DNA from: Bacteroidales bacterium M3
GTDB taxonomy: Bacteria; Bacteroidota; Bacteroidia; Bacteroidales; Muribaculaceae
Direction of reading: 5' to 3'
DNA length: 63,145 nt
NCBI GenBank assembly: GCA_001689445.1
Contig: LUJN01000007.1
Coordinates: 1,251 to 64,395, forward strand
A program made the position numbers and the translations under genes. Positions 32,492 through 41,966 of the stretch are shown here, piece by piece (position 1 is the first letter of the stretch; every line of letters begins with the position of its first letter). The notes beneath the pieces are model-generated. The model was not told the origin of the DNA. It searched no databases and saw nothing but the letters and a program-made list of their open reading frames with translations.

Positions 32492-34093
32492 ATGAAAATC
32501 AAAAGCGTCATACTGGCTGCCGTCATAGCAGCCATCCCGGCATCAAGCTATGCCCAGAGCCGCAACACGGGGATGGATTCCCCCATCACGAAAGCCGTTA
32601 TGGAGGTCTACCGCAAGCAAATCGAGGAAAATCCCCAGGACTACGAGACATACTTCCGACGTGCCAACGAATATTACCGCCACAACGACTACATCCGCGC
32701 ACTTAGCGACATCGACAATGCCATTCGCTATACCCCCCATAAGGAAAGCGACATGAGGTTTCAGGAATATACCCTGCGTGCTAATATCTACACCGAGACC
32801 AAGCATTACTCCGACGCGCTCGCCGATCTGAACGAGGCCCTGAAAATAGACCCGCGTTCATATGTCACCATCTATCAGAAAGCCAACATGGACTTCGAGC
32901 TCGGCAATTACGCCGCAGCCAAGGAGGGATACCGCCAGCTGCAGCGCATCAACCAGCGCAGTCAGGAGGCACTGTTCGGACTTGCCCGCGTGGCAGTCAA
33001 GGAGAACAATATAGGACTGGCCGACGAATATGTCGAGCAGGCCGTGGCAATGAACCCGGCAAGCAGCGATGTCTATGTGCGCCGCGCATCGGTCTACCGC
33101 CTCATGGGCAATATCTCGGCTGCCGCCGACGACCTTATACTCGCCATCTCCACCGACCGCCACAACAACAAGGCGTTGCAGGAACTTGTAAACCTAAGCG
33201 ACACCGACTATTCTACCGTCATCTCTGCCCTTAGTAACGCCATACGCCAGGCTCCGCGTGTAGGTATGTTCTACTATATCCGCGCCACTATCGCCCAACA
33301 CCATTTCAAGTACCTTGCTGCCATCAATGACTTCAACAAGATTATCAGCGAGCGGTTGTATGACTACGCAGGCCTATATGCGTCGCTTACCGAATGCTAC
33401 TATGCCCTCGGCAACTTTCAGGAGGCACTCCACAATATCGACTATGCAATCGGCTCGACACGCCACAACACCGACTTTTATGTGATAAAGGCACGCATCA
33501 AGAACGCCATGGGAGCCTATGATGCCGCAATGGAGTGTGCCGACGAGGTTCTTGGACGCAATGCCGAGTCGCTCGACGCCATGGAGCAGAAGGCATATGC
33601 CCTCATCGGGCTGAGAAACTATCAGGAGGCGAGCGACGTGCTCGGCGAAATGACCCTCAACGACTCTGAAAACCCCTATTACATGATGCTCCGCGCATGG
33701 GTGCTTACCGAATATCTCCATCAACCAGAGGCTGCCGCGTCATTCTATGAGCGCGTGCTCGACATGGATATCCCCGCTGACAACGTCAAGTCACTGCGCG
33801 GATTTGCCCTGCTTTACCTCGGACGCAATGATGAGGCCAACCGATGGATGGAGGATATACTCCGCACATCGGGCGACACCGACGGCGAGGAACAGTATTA
33901 CGGTGCCTGTTTCTATGCCCAATCAGGCAACAACGACAAGGCGTTTGAATGTATGGAGCAGGCGATGCAGCACGGCTATTCCAACTACTATAACTGGAAA
34001 TACAACGACTACGCGCGCATCAACGTCGCCCCCCTGCGGCAGCACCCCAAGTTTGACGAACTGATGAAACGCTTCTCCATTCTATTCAACTAA
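32492..34093 (+). CDS. secreted tetratricopeptide repeat protein
   Basis: A 533-residue protein with signal peptide (MKIKSVILAAVIAAIPASS) and TPR units along the entire length, for example YETYFRRANEYYRHNDYI, YSDALADLNEALKIDPRS and YMMLRAWVLTEY. No catalytic motif. Probably a periplasmic or outer membrane scaffold of unknown partner. 58 nt after kdsA and followed by a REPIN. Confidence 0.82.
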   Translation: MKIKSVILAAVIAAIPASSYAQSRNTGMDSPITKAVMEVYRKQIEENPQDYETYFRRANEYYRHNDYIRALSDIDNAIRYTPHKESDMRFQEYTLRANIYTETKHYSDALADLNEALKIDPRSYVTIYQKANMDFELGNYAAAKEGYRQLQRINQRSQEALFGLARVAVKENNIGLADEYVEQAVAMNPASSDVYVRRASVYRLMGNISAAADDLILAISTDRHNNKALQELVNLSDTDYSTVISALSNAIRQAPRVGMFYYIRATIAQHHFKYLAAINDFNKIISERLYDYAGLYASLTECYYALGNFQEALHNIDYAIGSTRHNTDFYVIKARIKNAMGAYDAAMECADEVLGRNAESLDAMEQKAYALIGLRNYQEASDVLGEMTLNDSENPYYMMLRAWVLTEYLHQPEAAASFYERVLDMDIPADNVKSLRGFALLYLGRNDEANRWMEDILRTSGDTDGEEQYYGACFYAQSGNNDKAFECMEQAMQHGYSNYYNWKYNDYARINVAPLRQHPKFDELMKRFSILFN

Positions 34094-34113
34094 CACCAAA
34101 TAGCATAAATGTA

Positions 34114-34189
34114 GGGTCGCGACCTGTCGCGACCGCGTGGATGGGATATTGACACCCTACCTATTTGCGGTCGCGACAGGTCGCGACCC
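34114..34189. repeat. REPIN-like element, copy 4
   Basis: Perfect 23-base arms (34114-34136 and 34167-34189). The left arm follows GTA (34111-34113), giving GTAGGG as in copies 1 and 2, but its hairpin core is different (TCGCGACC TG TCGCGACC). It is about 20 nt past the TPR gene stop. Confidence 0.8.
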
Positions 34190-34324
34190 TTCTTTTGGCA
34201 AATATTCAAATCCCGTCGTTGTGTTGCGTTATATAATTTTCAGAAATGGGAATAACATTTTGTCGCGACAACATAATGAAGTGCTATCTTGTTGTAAGAG
34301 TAAGAGATAAAAACTTCCCGCGTC

Positions 34325-34744
34325 ATGAACAGATTATATATGTTGCTGATTTTGGTTGTCGCCTGTGTGTCGTGCGACAATAATGTCTGGAACGAGTTGC
34401 CACAGCCCATAGCCTCATTTGTGAGCGAATATTATCCCGATTCAAAGGTATCATCTTACGGCGACACCTCCAACGGGGGTCACTATGTGCAGATTCACAA
34501 CGGGGCTTATCTCACTTTCGACAGTAAGGACCGATGGTTGTCGGTCAATGGCAATGGTGCCGTGCTGCCACAGGTATTCCTGTTTGACGAACTCCCGCCA
34601 TCCCTCTATGAATACCTTCAAGAGACTGAAAATCTCGACCTCGTGTACATGGCCTCACGTGACAATTTCAAGTATGAGCTACAGCTGAAATCCTCGCGCC
34701 TCACCTATACCATCGATTCGGGACGCATCACGGGAGAGATTTAA
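34325..34744 (+). CDS. PepSY-like lipoprotein (DUF2874-like)
   Basis: A 139-residue lipoprotein; signal peptide with lipobox VACVSC, Cys about 18. Two copies of a PepSY-like beta-alpha fold: WNELPQPIASFVSEYYPDS and LFDELPPSLYEYLQ, each with the Pro before the helix. Bacteroides proteins of this kind are abundant periplasmic or surface proteins of unknown role. Separate gene behind the REPIN region. Confidence 0.78.
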   Translation: MNRLYMLLILVVACVSCDNNVWNELPQPIASFVSEYYPDSKVSSYGDTSNGGHYVQIHNGAYLTFDSKDRWLSVNGNGAVLPQVFLFDELPPSLYEYLQETENLDLVYMASRDNFKYELQLKSSRLTYTIDSGRITGEI

Positions 34745-34747
34745 CCC

Positions 34748-35698
34748 CTATTCCCGATACAGGCGTATACGTCCTTTATTATATAACGGAAATTCCAGCG
34801 TCATCACCGACCCGCTGACCGAGGCATGACACTCTCGCCCCATGCTCTTACGCAGGCTGTCATACCACACGAGGTCATAGCTGTTGACAAACGGTGTCGG
34901 CACAAGCCGTCCCTTTATCATACCGGGATACCATGCAACGTCATTGACACGCGCCCCGTCAACGTATAGCAGCAGATACCCGTCGCCGTCTCGCACGACC
35001 GCAAGGCGGTAATCGCCCCCAAGTCTCAGGCATTGCTCATCCATATCGCGGTCAAGATAACGCCAATATCCTTCGAGCGCATCGGTGCTTGACGCGAGAT
35101 ACCGCGCTATCCCGTCGGCTGTCCATCCCGTCGCCAAATCATTGCCGGATGTGACCTCGGTCTCGACTACGGCCATGTCGAGGTCACGCTGTCCATCACC
35201 AACTATCCATACCGTACGCGGTATCGGCGCGTCCCATTTCACCATGCCGAGCGGCATCGGCTCACCTTTGCCCGCGCTGACATGCAGCAGGCTGTCGCCA
35301 TCCCATTCGACACCGAGGAGATTAAACCCGCCGTAGCCGTCAATATTCTTTTTCAGAGTGCAGTCCAATAGAGGCATATTATCCTTTGCCAAGGTCACGC
35401 GGACAAACCGTTCATCCAAGATATCCCCATAATCGGTATTGCCGCATTGCAGCGTCAACAGCCATTCAGTGCTGTCCTCATTCCATTTCATCCCCCACCA
35501 GTCACGGCTCATACCACGACGAGGCACGTTTTCCAACAATGCCACCCGCGCCTCAATTATGCAACTATGCGCAGCCGTGTCAATAGTCAGTGCGCCATCT
35601 TCGGGCAAAGTGCTGCGGGTATAGTAATGCCGCGTCTGTATCGCGCCGCCTGATGTGGCGACGACAAATGCGGACAGCAACCACAATAGCCTTTTCAT
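34748..35698 (-). CDS. exported protein, unknown
   Basis: A 316-residue exported protein. Signal peptide about 1-20 (MKRLLWLLSAFVVATSGG). The rest is beta-rich with many Trp/Tyr/Asp (WWGMKWNEDSTEWLLTLQC, DGYGGFNLLGVEWDGDS), perhaps a carbohydrate-binding or concanavalin-like sandwich, but I see no clear family. ATG at 35698 overlaps the miaA stop by 4 bases (ATGA), so translation is likely coupled to miaA. A conserved pairing with miaA would be surprising and may only be local. Confidence 0.65.
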   Translation of the reverse strand: MKRLLWLLSAFVVATSGGAIQTRHYYTRSTLPEDGALTIDTAAHSCIIEARVALLENVPRRGMSRDWWGMKWNEDSTEWLLTLQCGNTDYGDILDERFVRVTLAKDNMPLLDCTLKKNIDGYGGFNLLGVEWDGDSLLHVSAGKGEPMPLGMVKWDAPIPRTVWIVGDGQRDLDMAVVETEVTSGNDLATGWTADGIARYLASSTDALEGYWRYLDRDMDEQCLRLGGDYRLAVVRDGDGYLLLYVDGARVNDVAWYPGMIKGRLVPTPFVNSYDLVWYDSLRKSMGRECHASVSGSVMTLEFPLYNKGRIRLYRE

Positions 35699-36618
35699 AA
35701 GCGACACATTGAGACGACACGCTCCACAAACTCATCCGTGGGCAACTTCCATGACAACCAGTTTATCGGAAAACCGCGCCGCTCCATACCCCTGAACCAT
35801 GTCATCTGACGCTTGGCAAACTGGTGTATGGCTATCTCAAGCTCCCTCACCATCGTGTCATAATCCATCTTGCCCGTGACATAGAGAGTGAGGTACTTAT
35901 ACTCAAGTCCGTAATATATCAGGTCGTCGGGAGCGATACCATTGTCGAGCAGCCTTCTCACCTCATCGACCATACCCTCGTCAAGACGCCGGTGGAGACG
36001 CTCGGTGATGCGGCTACGGCGGTCGTCACGGTCTATATCGACGCCGACCACTACGGCATCTGCAAGCGGATGCGGCTCGGCGTTCGCCGCCGCCTCGGGA
36101 TGCTCGGCATAATACCGCTGTATCTCTATAGCTCGTATAGCCCGCTTGCACGTGTCAACATCGGTCACATTGTGCAGCGTCTTCATCGCGGCAAGTATCC
36201 CGGTCAGCTCGTCGAGGGATTTTCCTGCAAGCTCCTGACGCAAGAAGGGATTTTCAGGCACTTCGGGCAGTCTTAGCCCCTTCAGCACCGACTCCACATA
36301 CAGTCCCGTGCCGCCACACAACACCGGCATATGCCCACGGGCGCGTATATCCTCTATTGCCGCCGAGCAGTCGCGGAGATACTCAAACAGGTTGTATTTA
36401 TACCCCGCCTCGCATATATCGACGAGATGCACCGGCACGTCGCCATATTCCTCCATATCCTTGCCTGTCCCGATATCCATCCCACGGTATATCTGCCGCG
36501 AGTCGGCACTGACAATCTCGCCGCCAACGGCACGCGCCACGTCGACGGCACGACGAGTCTTGCCCGATGCCGTCGGGCCTGTGATGACTATAAGGGATGT
36601 CTTGCCGGAGGTTGACAT
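35695..36618 (-). CDS. miaA: tRNA dimethylallyltransferase
   Basis: A 307-residue enzyme that prenylates A37 of tRNAs reading UNN codons. P-loop GPTASGKT at the start, SADSRQIYRGMDIGTGK, HLVDI and VLCGGTGLYVESVL are the family signatures; RQMTWFRG is near the end. Normal length. Bacteroidales commonly carry two miaA genes; this one is on the minus strand after an unknown membrane protein. Confidence 0.95.
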   Translation of the reverse strand: MSTSGKTSLIVITGPTASGKTRRAVDVARAVGGEIVSADSRQIYRGMDIGTGKDMEEYGDVPVHLVDICEAGYKYNLFEYLRDCSAAIEDIRARGHMPVLCGGTGLYVESVLKGLRLPEVPENPFLRQELAGKSLDELTGILAAMKTLHNVTDVDTCKRAIRAIEIQRYYAEHPEAAANAEPHPLADAVVVGVDIDRDDRRSRITERLHRRLDEGMVDEVRRLLDNGIAPDDLIYYGLEYKYLTLYVTGKMDYDTMVRELEIAIHQFAKRQMTWFRGMERRGFPINWLSWKLPTDEFVERVVSMCRL

Positions 36619-36634
36619 ATGGCGCCAGTGAGTG

Positions 36635-37960
36635 TCAATAATGTATGCCGCCGATATAGCGTCGCCAGAATTTGCGGAGGTGGAAAAACGGCTTGTCCTC
36701 GTTGTTCATGGCGACCCTAAGCCATTCGGAATCGTTGAAGTCCACATCCAGTTTCTCGATGTCGCTCAAACGGAAAGTGGGACGGTAATTCTTTATTTTA
36801 TACAGTCGATGCCCGCGCCGGTCGTATGCCTTACGGGCCATCGACACGGTATACAGCCTCATTACCTCCGATGCCAGCATCGGGGCTATGCGGTTGGAGT
36901 TGAGCAGCTGCTCAATCTGCGGCATGGTGAACCATTCGCCCTTATTGCAGACGTTCTCATCTATCTCGCCACGGTCAGGGAGGAAACATACGTAATGGTA
37001 TACTGTATTGCGGTTGCGGTAGACCGTATTATGATACAAGAACCGCAAGGTATAGTCGCCGAGCCTCACAATCTGGCCGAGAAAAGAGCGTGCGTCAAAC
37101 TGTGACACCTGCTCGCGGTAAGGAAGATGTATAAGTGCCGGAGTGTCATATCTGCCCCTGTCGCCGTAGGCACTCGGCTTCTCGCGAAGGTACATATAGT
37201 CGCCGCTCACGATAAGATAACGCAGGATAGTGGAACGCTCACGCTCGCCAAATTCATCCTCCTGTATGGTATTGTAGTATACCATAAGGCTGAAATACCT
37301 GAAGCCGAGATATACCACCGACAATACCCAGAGTATGACCGGCACACCTACAAACATGAACCGATCGGGACTATTCAGATTGACGTTTATATAGAATATG
37401 AAATAATAAAGTGCCCCAAACAGGGTATTGACAGCCGAAAGCATAAAGAGCAGCTTGAGCTGGTAACGGCCCTCCTTGCTATATACATGACCGAGAAATC
37501 CACGCTCCACGCGGTCGCCGTTGCGCAACGTGCAGTCGACACAAAACGACATGCGCGGACCGCGTATGATGGCCCACCCCGCCACAAGCATTGACACCGG
37601 CGCTGTTATCAGTGAGGTTATATAAGGTATATCGCGGTTTATCAACCCCGTCTCAAACATGTATTGGGGAATGAGTTTGAGATAGACCATATTTATTATC
37701 ACCATCACCACCGCCGAGCAAAACAGTATGCGGGAACACACAAAGGGTATGAGGTAGCAGGACGACCCTTCCGACTCGCGGCCGCTACGCACAAAAAACA
37801 GCAATGTCACCTCAAGGCCCAAGGCGATGAGCGGCAGCCACATTTTCGACACGAGGAGAGACAACAATACAATGAGGACTATCGAGCCAACGCTCAATGC
37901 CCACCCGGTCCACAGGGCCATTATGCCATGCTCAGCCACTCTGTTTTTTTCGCGAGTCAT
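36635..37960 (-). CDS. multi-pass membrane protein, unknown
   Basis: A 441-residue protein. Five to six predicted membrane helices lie in about 1-230 (LSVGSIVLIVLLSLLVSKMW, LITAPVSMLVAGWAIIRG, LFGALYYFIFYINV), then a cytosolic domain of about 210 residues rich in Arg, Tyr and Asp (LIHLPYREQVSQFDARSFLG, LRFLYHNTVYRNRNTVY). A Cys-rich loop (FCVDCTL) is near the middle. I know no family with this layout. The gene starts 9 nt after the dipeptidyl peptidase stop and ends 16 nt before miaA, so all three may be one operon. Confidence 0.6.
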   Translation of the reverse strand: MTREKNRVAEHGIMALWTGWALSVGSIVLIVLLSLLVSKMWLPLIALGLEVTLLFFVRSGRESEGSSCYLIPFVCSRILFCSAVVMVIINMVYLKLIPQYMFETGLINRDIPYITSLITAPVSMLVAGWAIIRGPRMSFCVDCTLRNGDRVERGFLGHVYSKEGRYQLKLLFMLSAVNTLFGALYYFIFYINVNLNSPDRFMFVGVPVILWVLSVVYLGFRYFSLMVYYNTIQEDEFGERERSTILRYLIVSGDYMYLREKPSAYGDRGRYDTPALIHLPYREQVSQFDARSFLGQIVRLGDYTLRFLYHNTVYRNRNTVYHYVCFLPDRGEIDENVCNKGEWFTMPQIEQLLNSNRIAPMLASEVMRLYTVSMARKAYDRRGHRLYKIKNYRPTFRLSDIEKLDVDFNDSEWLRVAMNNEDKPFFHLRKFWRRYIGGIHY

Positions 37961-37969
37961 CTGTCGATA

Positions 37970-40180
37970 CTATTTGTTGTCCAACTTCTCATTAAAGTAT
38001 TCAAGCATCTTGGTGTATACCATCAGGCGACCGTTGCAATGAAATATGGAATGGTTCATATTCGGGAAAAGCAGCATGTCGCATGTCCTGCCCGCCGCAA
38101 GCAGGCGTGACACATACTCCATCGTGTTGGCCGGGTGCACGTTGTCATCGGCTGTCCCGGTCATTATGAGCAGGGATGTGTTCATATCGTCCACGAGGCT
38201 TATAGGAGCGCCATCATTGTAGCCATCCTCATTCTCACGCGGAGTCAGCATGTAACGCTCGGTGTATACCGAGTCGTAATAACGCCACGACGTGACAGGA
38301 GCCACGGCAACAGCGGCAGCAAACGGGCAGTCGGTCTGCGATACGGCCATAAGGGTCTCATATCCGCCATAGCTCCAGCCGTGTATGCCGATACGCGAGC
38401 CGTCAACATAAGGGAGAGATGCCATGTGACGGGCTGCGGCTATCTGGTCGATTGTCTCGTACTTGCCGAGGTGGCGATAGACCACGTTCTCAAATGCCCG
38501 TCCACGGCCACCTGTCCCGCGCCCGTCAACGCACGCAACGATATAACCCTGCGTGGCATAAAATTGTTCCCAGCCCATCGACCATTCGTCAAGCACCGTC
38601 TGCGAGCCGGGCCCGCTATACTGGTACATGATGACCGGATATTTCCTTGCCGGGTCAAAGTCCACAGGCTTTATCATATAGCCGTTGAGCGTGTATCCGT
38701 CGGAGACCATCGTGAAAAATTCCTTCCGTGGAGCCGACTTGTAGCGGGCCGCATAGGCGGCATTATCCTCGACGGTGCGTATGCTCTTGCGGTCGGTTGT
38801 GTGGAGGGTATAGACCGGCACCTGTGTAGCGGAGCTATGACAGAGCATGAAGTAACCCATCGAGGGGTCAAACGTTGCCGAGGATGTTCCCCTAGTCTCC
38901 GAAAGGTCGGTGACACGGCCCTTGGCATCAAGCGATTTCACCACACGATTGAGAGGCCCGGCTGTCGATTGGTAGTAATGCGCCCCACGCTTGGCGTCAA
39001 AACCATAATATGCAGTCACCTCCTCGTCTCCGTCGGTGAGCTGACGTATCAACGCACCATTGTAGCTATACTGGTAAAGGTTATTATAGCCGCTGCGCTG
39101 TGACGCTATGACAAAAAAATCGGGATAGTATCTTGCAATTTTCCATGAATTGAGGTTAATCCACCCTGTCGTATTCTCATCGGTATACAACGAGCGCGAG
39201 ACGGTCGACTTTGGGTTGACGGCATAAAGCTCCACGCGGTTCTGGGCTCGGTTGAGGGTCGTCACGACAAGCCTTTCGGGCGAGCACGCATACTCTATGC
39301 GCGGTATATACTCTATGGCATTGTCGGGAAGTAAGATGTTTTTCACCTTGCGTGTCTCCACGTCATAGCTGTGAAGCGTGACAGTCGAGTTTTTCTCCCC
39401 GGCAACGGGATACTTGTAAGAGAATTGGCCGGGATAGAGTGCGTATTGCGTCATCGGGTCACATGCACCCTCATATAAGGTGAGTGAATAGGTGGGGACT
39501 GCCGACTCGTCATAGCGAAGGAAACACAGCGTGGCATTGTCGGGAGCCCACACCATCGAGGCACATGTACCGAACTCCTCCTGATACACCCAGTCGGGGA
39601 TGCCGTTGATTATGCGGTTGACCGCGCCATCGGTCGTGACAGCGACCTCGGTCTCGTAGTCGAGCTTCTTGATGTAGATGTTGTTGTCGGCGGAAAATGC
39701 GACCATCCTCGCGTCGGGCGAGAACACCGGAGCCTGCTGCATAGCGTGGGTCTCGCTCAACGGCTTTAGTATATTGCGGCTTATCTCAAACACATAATAT
39801 GAGGCTGCAAACGAATGCCTATAAAGCGGCTTTGACTTCTCGTAGACGAGCAGTTTTGTGCCGTCACCGCTTATCGAGAATCCCTCAATCTTGCCAATCT
39901 TGTTGTAGCGCGTATTGGCGACATCCAGTATAATCCCCGCCTCATTGCCCGTACGGGTCTCGTATTTGACAATCTTTTTCCCGTCATCTGTAAGTTGCAG
40001 GTAGTGGCTCCCGTCAGGGAGATATACATTTGAGGAGGGGGAGGAAGGGATATTCTCGGGATAACAATACCGGGCAAGCTCACCCTGCACTGCCGGTGAA
40101 AGCGCAGCCGTGGCATCCTCAGTGACGAATATTGCGGCCATGGTAAGCGCTGCAGGTAAAATATATCTTGAAACGTTCAT
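37970..40180 (-). CDS. dipeptidyl peptidase IV family serine peptidase (S9B)
   Basis: A 736-residue exported peptidase. Signal peptide about 1-26 (LPAALTMAAIFVTEDATA). N-terminal beta-propeller (about 30-480) then alpha/beta hydrolase. Catalytic triad: Ser603 in GWSYGG, Asp678 in TGTADDN, His710 in NMNHSIF, with the 32-residue Asp-His spacing of DPP IV. Cleaves dipeptides from peptide N-termini in the periplasm. ATG at 40180 starts the signal peptide. Bacteroidales typically use such enzymes for peptide uptake. Confidence 0.93.
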   Translation of the reverse strand: MNVSRYILPAALTMAAIFVTEDATAALSPAVQGELARYCYPENIPSSPSSNVYLPDGSHYLQLTDDGKKIVKYETRTGNEAGIILDVANTRYNKIGKIEGFSISGDGTKLLVYEKSKPLYRHSFAASYYVFEISRNILKPLSETHAMQQAPVFSPDARMVAFSADNNIYIKKLDYETEVAVTTDGAVNRIINGIPDWVYQEEFGTCASMVWAPDNATLCFLRYDESAVPTYSLTLYEGACDPMTQYALYPGQFSYKYPVAGEKNSTVTLHSYDVETRKVKNILLPDNAIEYIPRIEYACSPERLVVTTLNRAQNRVELYAVNPKSTVSRSLYTDENTTGWINLNSWKIARYYPDFFVIASQRSGYNNLYQYSYNGALIRQLTDGDEEVTAYYGFDAKRGAHYYQSTAGPLNRVVKSLDAKGRVTDLSETRGTSSATFDPSMGYFMLCHSSATQVPVYTLHTTDRKSIRTVEDNAAYAARYKSAPRKEFFTMVSDGYTLNGYMIKPVDFDPARKYPVIMYQYSGPGSQTVLDEWSMGWEQFYATQGYIVACVDGRGTGGRGRAFENVVYRHLGKYETIDQIAAARHMASLPYVDGSRIGIHGWSYGGYETLMAVSQTDCPFAAAVAVAPVTSWRYYDSVYTERYMLTPRENEDGYNDGAPISLVDDMNTSLLIMTGTADDNVHPANTMEYVSRLLAAGRTCDMLLFPNMNHSIFHCNGRLMVYTKMLEYFNEKLDNK

Positions 40181-40218
40181 TTTCGCTATTTTTATATCCT
40201 TTTTAATTGTATAGTCCA

Positions 40219-41940
40219 TTACCACAGCGACATCTGGGCATCGCTGTCGGGATGGGTCTTCCGAGCAGGTTCCTGGTAGCCGAAATCGGCATCGGAGACC
40301 TGGGAGGGCTTCACGCTTGCATCGGCGGGAGGTGTGGACAACAGCCAGTCAGTGTTGTCTATCGTCGGGTCAATCGCGCTTATCTTTGTCTTACGACGTT
40401 TTTTGGGAGCAGGCGCAGTGGGCGGTTCGGGAAGGTCTGTAAGTTGCGGGGCTGCGGCGGCACGTCGTGCCTCAAGATCGGCTTTCAACTTCTCTATCTC
40501 TTGACGCAAATCATTCTCGGACGCGGCCTGCCCCATGAGATTGCGCTCTATTGTTTGCTTGAGCGAGAGTTTTTCAGCCTCAAGGCGGTCATTTTTCTCC
40601 TTTAATCCGAGCACCTCGGTCTGCAACGCCGATATACGGGCATCCTTTTTATTTTTCACCTCCTCAAAACGGTCGAGCTGTTCCTGTATCTCGGAGACAA
40701 CCTGCAGCTCCTCATGAGCCTGCTCCAGCTCCTCCCGCACAGATTGCAACTCGCCGTTCAGAGCCCCATACTTCTCGTTGAGCAGCTCGAGTGCATCCGT
40801 AGCCACTTTCTTCTCCTCCTGTAGCGATGCGATCTCCTCATCCTTTAGGGCCAATGAGTCGGTAGCCGACGAGGCTGAAGCATTAAGCTCGCTTATCATG
40901 CGGTCGGAGACCATTATCTTCATTTTCAGTTCCTCAACCTGCTGGCGATGAATGCTCTCCTTTGACTCCATATCATCACGAAGTTGGGAGTAGGACATGC
41001 TCAGTTTGGTATTCTCGGCATTCATCGCGGTAATCTGCTTGCCAAGTTCGGCAAGCTCCTCGTCCTTCTGACGTAGAGTCTCGGTCGCCGACGACAACGA
41101 CTGGCTGAGCCGTTCAATCTGCGTCTCGTCGGGGGAAGCCTCCGGCTGACGTGCCTGAAGATCGGTTATCGTCTGATTGAGGGTCTTTATCAGCACATCT
41201 TTCTTTGACAGACGTTCCTCCAGTTCATCAACCTTTGATTTAAGTTCGGTATCGGTAGCCGCCGATGCCTCGGCAAGCTGCCGGCGCATGGACTCCATCT
41301 CCTCTTGCATCGCCGACATGCTCTCTTCGTGTATCGATGCCACCCTCATCTTGTTGACAAGGCTCTTGGTCTCCAGTTCGTATTGCTCCTTTTCGCTTTC
41401 GAGAGCAGCCACCTGGTTTTCCAGGTCACGCACACGGTCGCTAAGCGCACGCTTCTGGCGGTCGAGACTGAGCTGCTGCTGTTTCCACTCGCCGCGTTGG
41501 GACTCTATCTGCTTCCCGTCCTCCCGCAGACGTGCCAGCTCCGACTCCATTCTTGCCCGCTCGTCGTCCCAACGGCGGGAAGCACGACGGCCGGTGTCCT
41601 CCGACACTTTCTGCAAGTAATCCTTGAGCGAACTGTCAAGCATATTGTAGAGATAACGACGTTGGGCCTCGACATCGACACACTGCTTCACAAAGTCGGG
41701 CAACGACTGGTTGAACACCTCGATTACCCCGTCAAAAAGCGACATCGGCAATTCGGCCTCAGCCGGTGCGGCAGGACCGTCAGACTCCTGTAGTGCAGCG
41801 TCGGGCTGACAATCCCCCTCCGTAGCAGGTGTCTCCTGTACAAACGGATTGCACAGCGTGCCCTCGGAGTATTCCTCACTATACTCTTCCTCGTCATCGG
41901 AAAATCCGAAAGCTCTCTTCAATGAATGGATGAATGCCAT
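40219..41940 (-). CDS. long coiled-coil protein, unknown
   Basis: A 573-residue protein that is predicted coiled coil over about 100-490 (for example LEERLSKKDVLIKTLNQTI, EQLDRFEEVKNKKDARISA). The N-terminus has an acidic stretch (SDDEEEYSEEYSEG) and a short helical domain (about 60-130). The C-terminus is Pro/Lys-rich (PAPKKRRKTKISA). No signal peptide, so cytoplasmic. It follows the PPDK-like gene by 26 nt and may be its partner. Related coiled-coil proteins in Bacteroidales are unannotated. Confidence 0.65.
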   Translation of the reverse strand: MAFIHSLKRAFGFSDDEEEYSEEYSEGTLCNPFVQETPATEGDCQPDAALQESDGPAAPAEAELPMSLFDGVIEVFNQSLPDFVKQCVDVEAQRRYLYNMLDSSLKDYLQKVSEDTGRRASRRWDDERARMESELARLREDGKQIESQRGEWKQQQLSLDRQKRALSDRVRDLENQVAALESEKEQYELETKSLVNKMRVASIHEESMSAMQEEMESMRRQLAEASAATDTELKSKVDELEERLSKKDVLIKTLNQTITDLQARQPEASPDETQIERLSQSLSSATETLRQKDEELAELGKQITAMNAENTKLSMSYSQLRDDMESKESIHRQQVEELKMKIMVSDRMISELNASASSATDSLALKDEEIASLQEEKKVATDALELLNEKYGALNGELQSVREELEQAHEELQVVSEIQEQLDRFEEVKNKKDARISALQTEVLGLKEKNDRLEAEKLSLKQTIERNLMGQAASENDLRQEIEKLKADLEARRAAAAPQLTDLPEPPTAPAPKKRRKTKISAIDPTIDNTDWLLSTPPADASVKPSQVSDADFGYQEPARKTHPDSDAQMSLW

Positions 41941-41966
41941 ATTGTCTGAACGGTTTATTGGAGATG

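Noticed and set aside
13774..34189. CRISPR array from the repeated palindromic arms
   Set aside because: The repeats are widely spaced single elements in inverted pairs, not direct repeats with unique spacers, and no cas genes are present.
38135..39103. 322-residue plus-strand frame opposite the dipeptidyl peptidase
   Set aside because: Shadow frame over the catalytic region of an S9B peptidase; no motif of its own.
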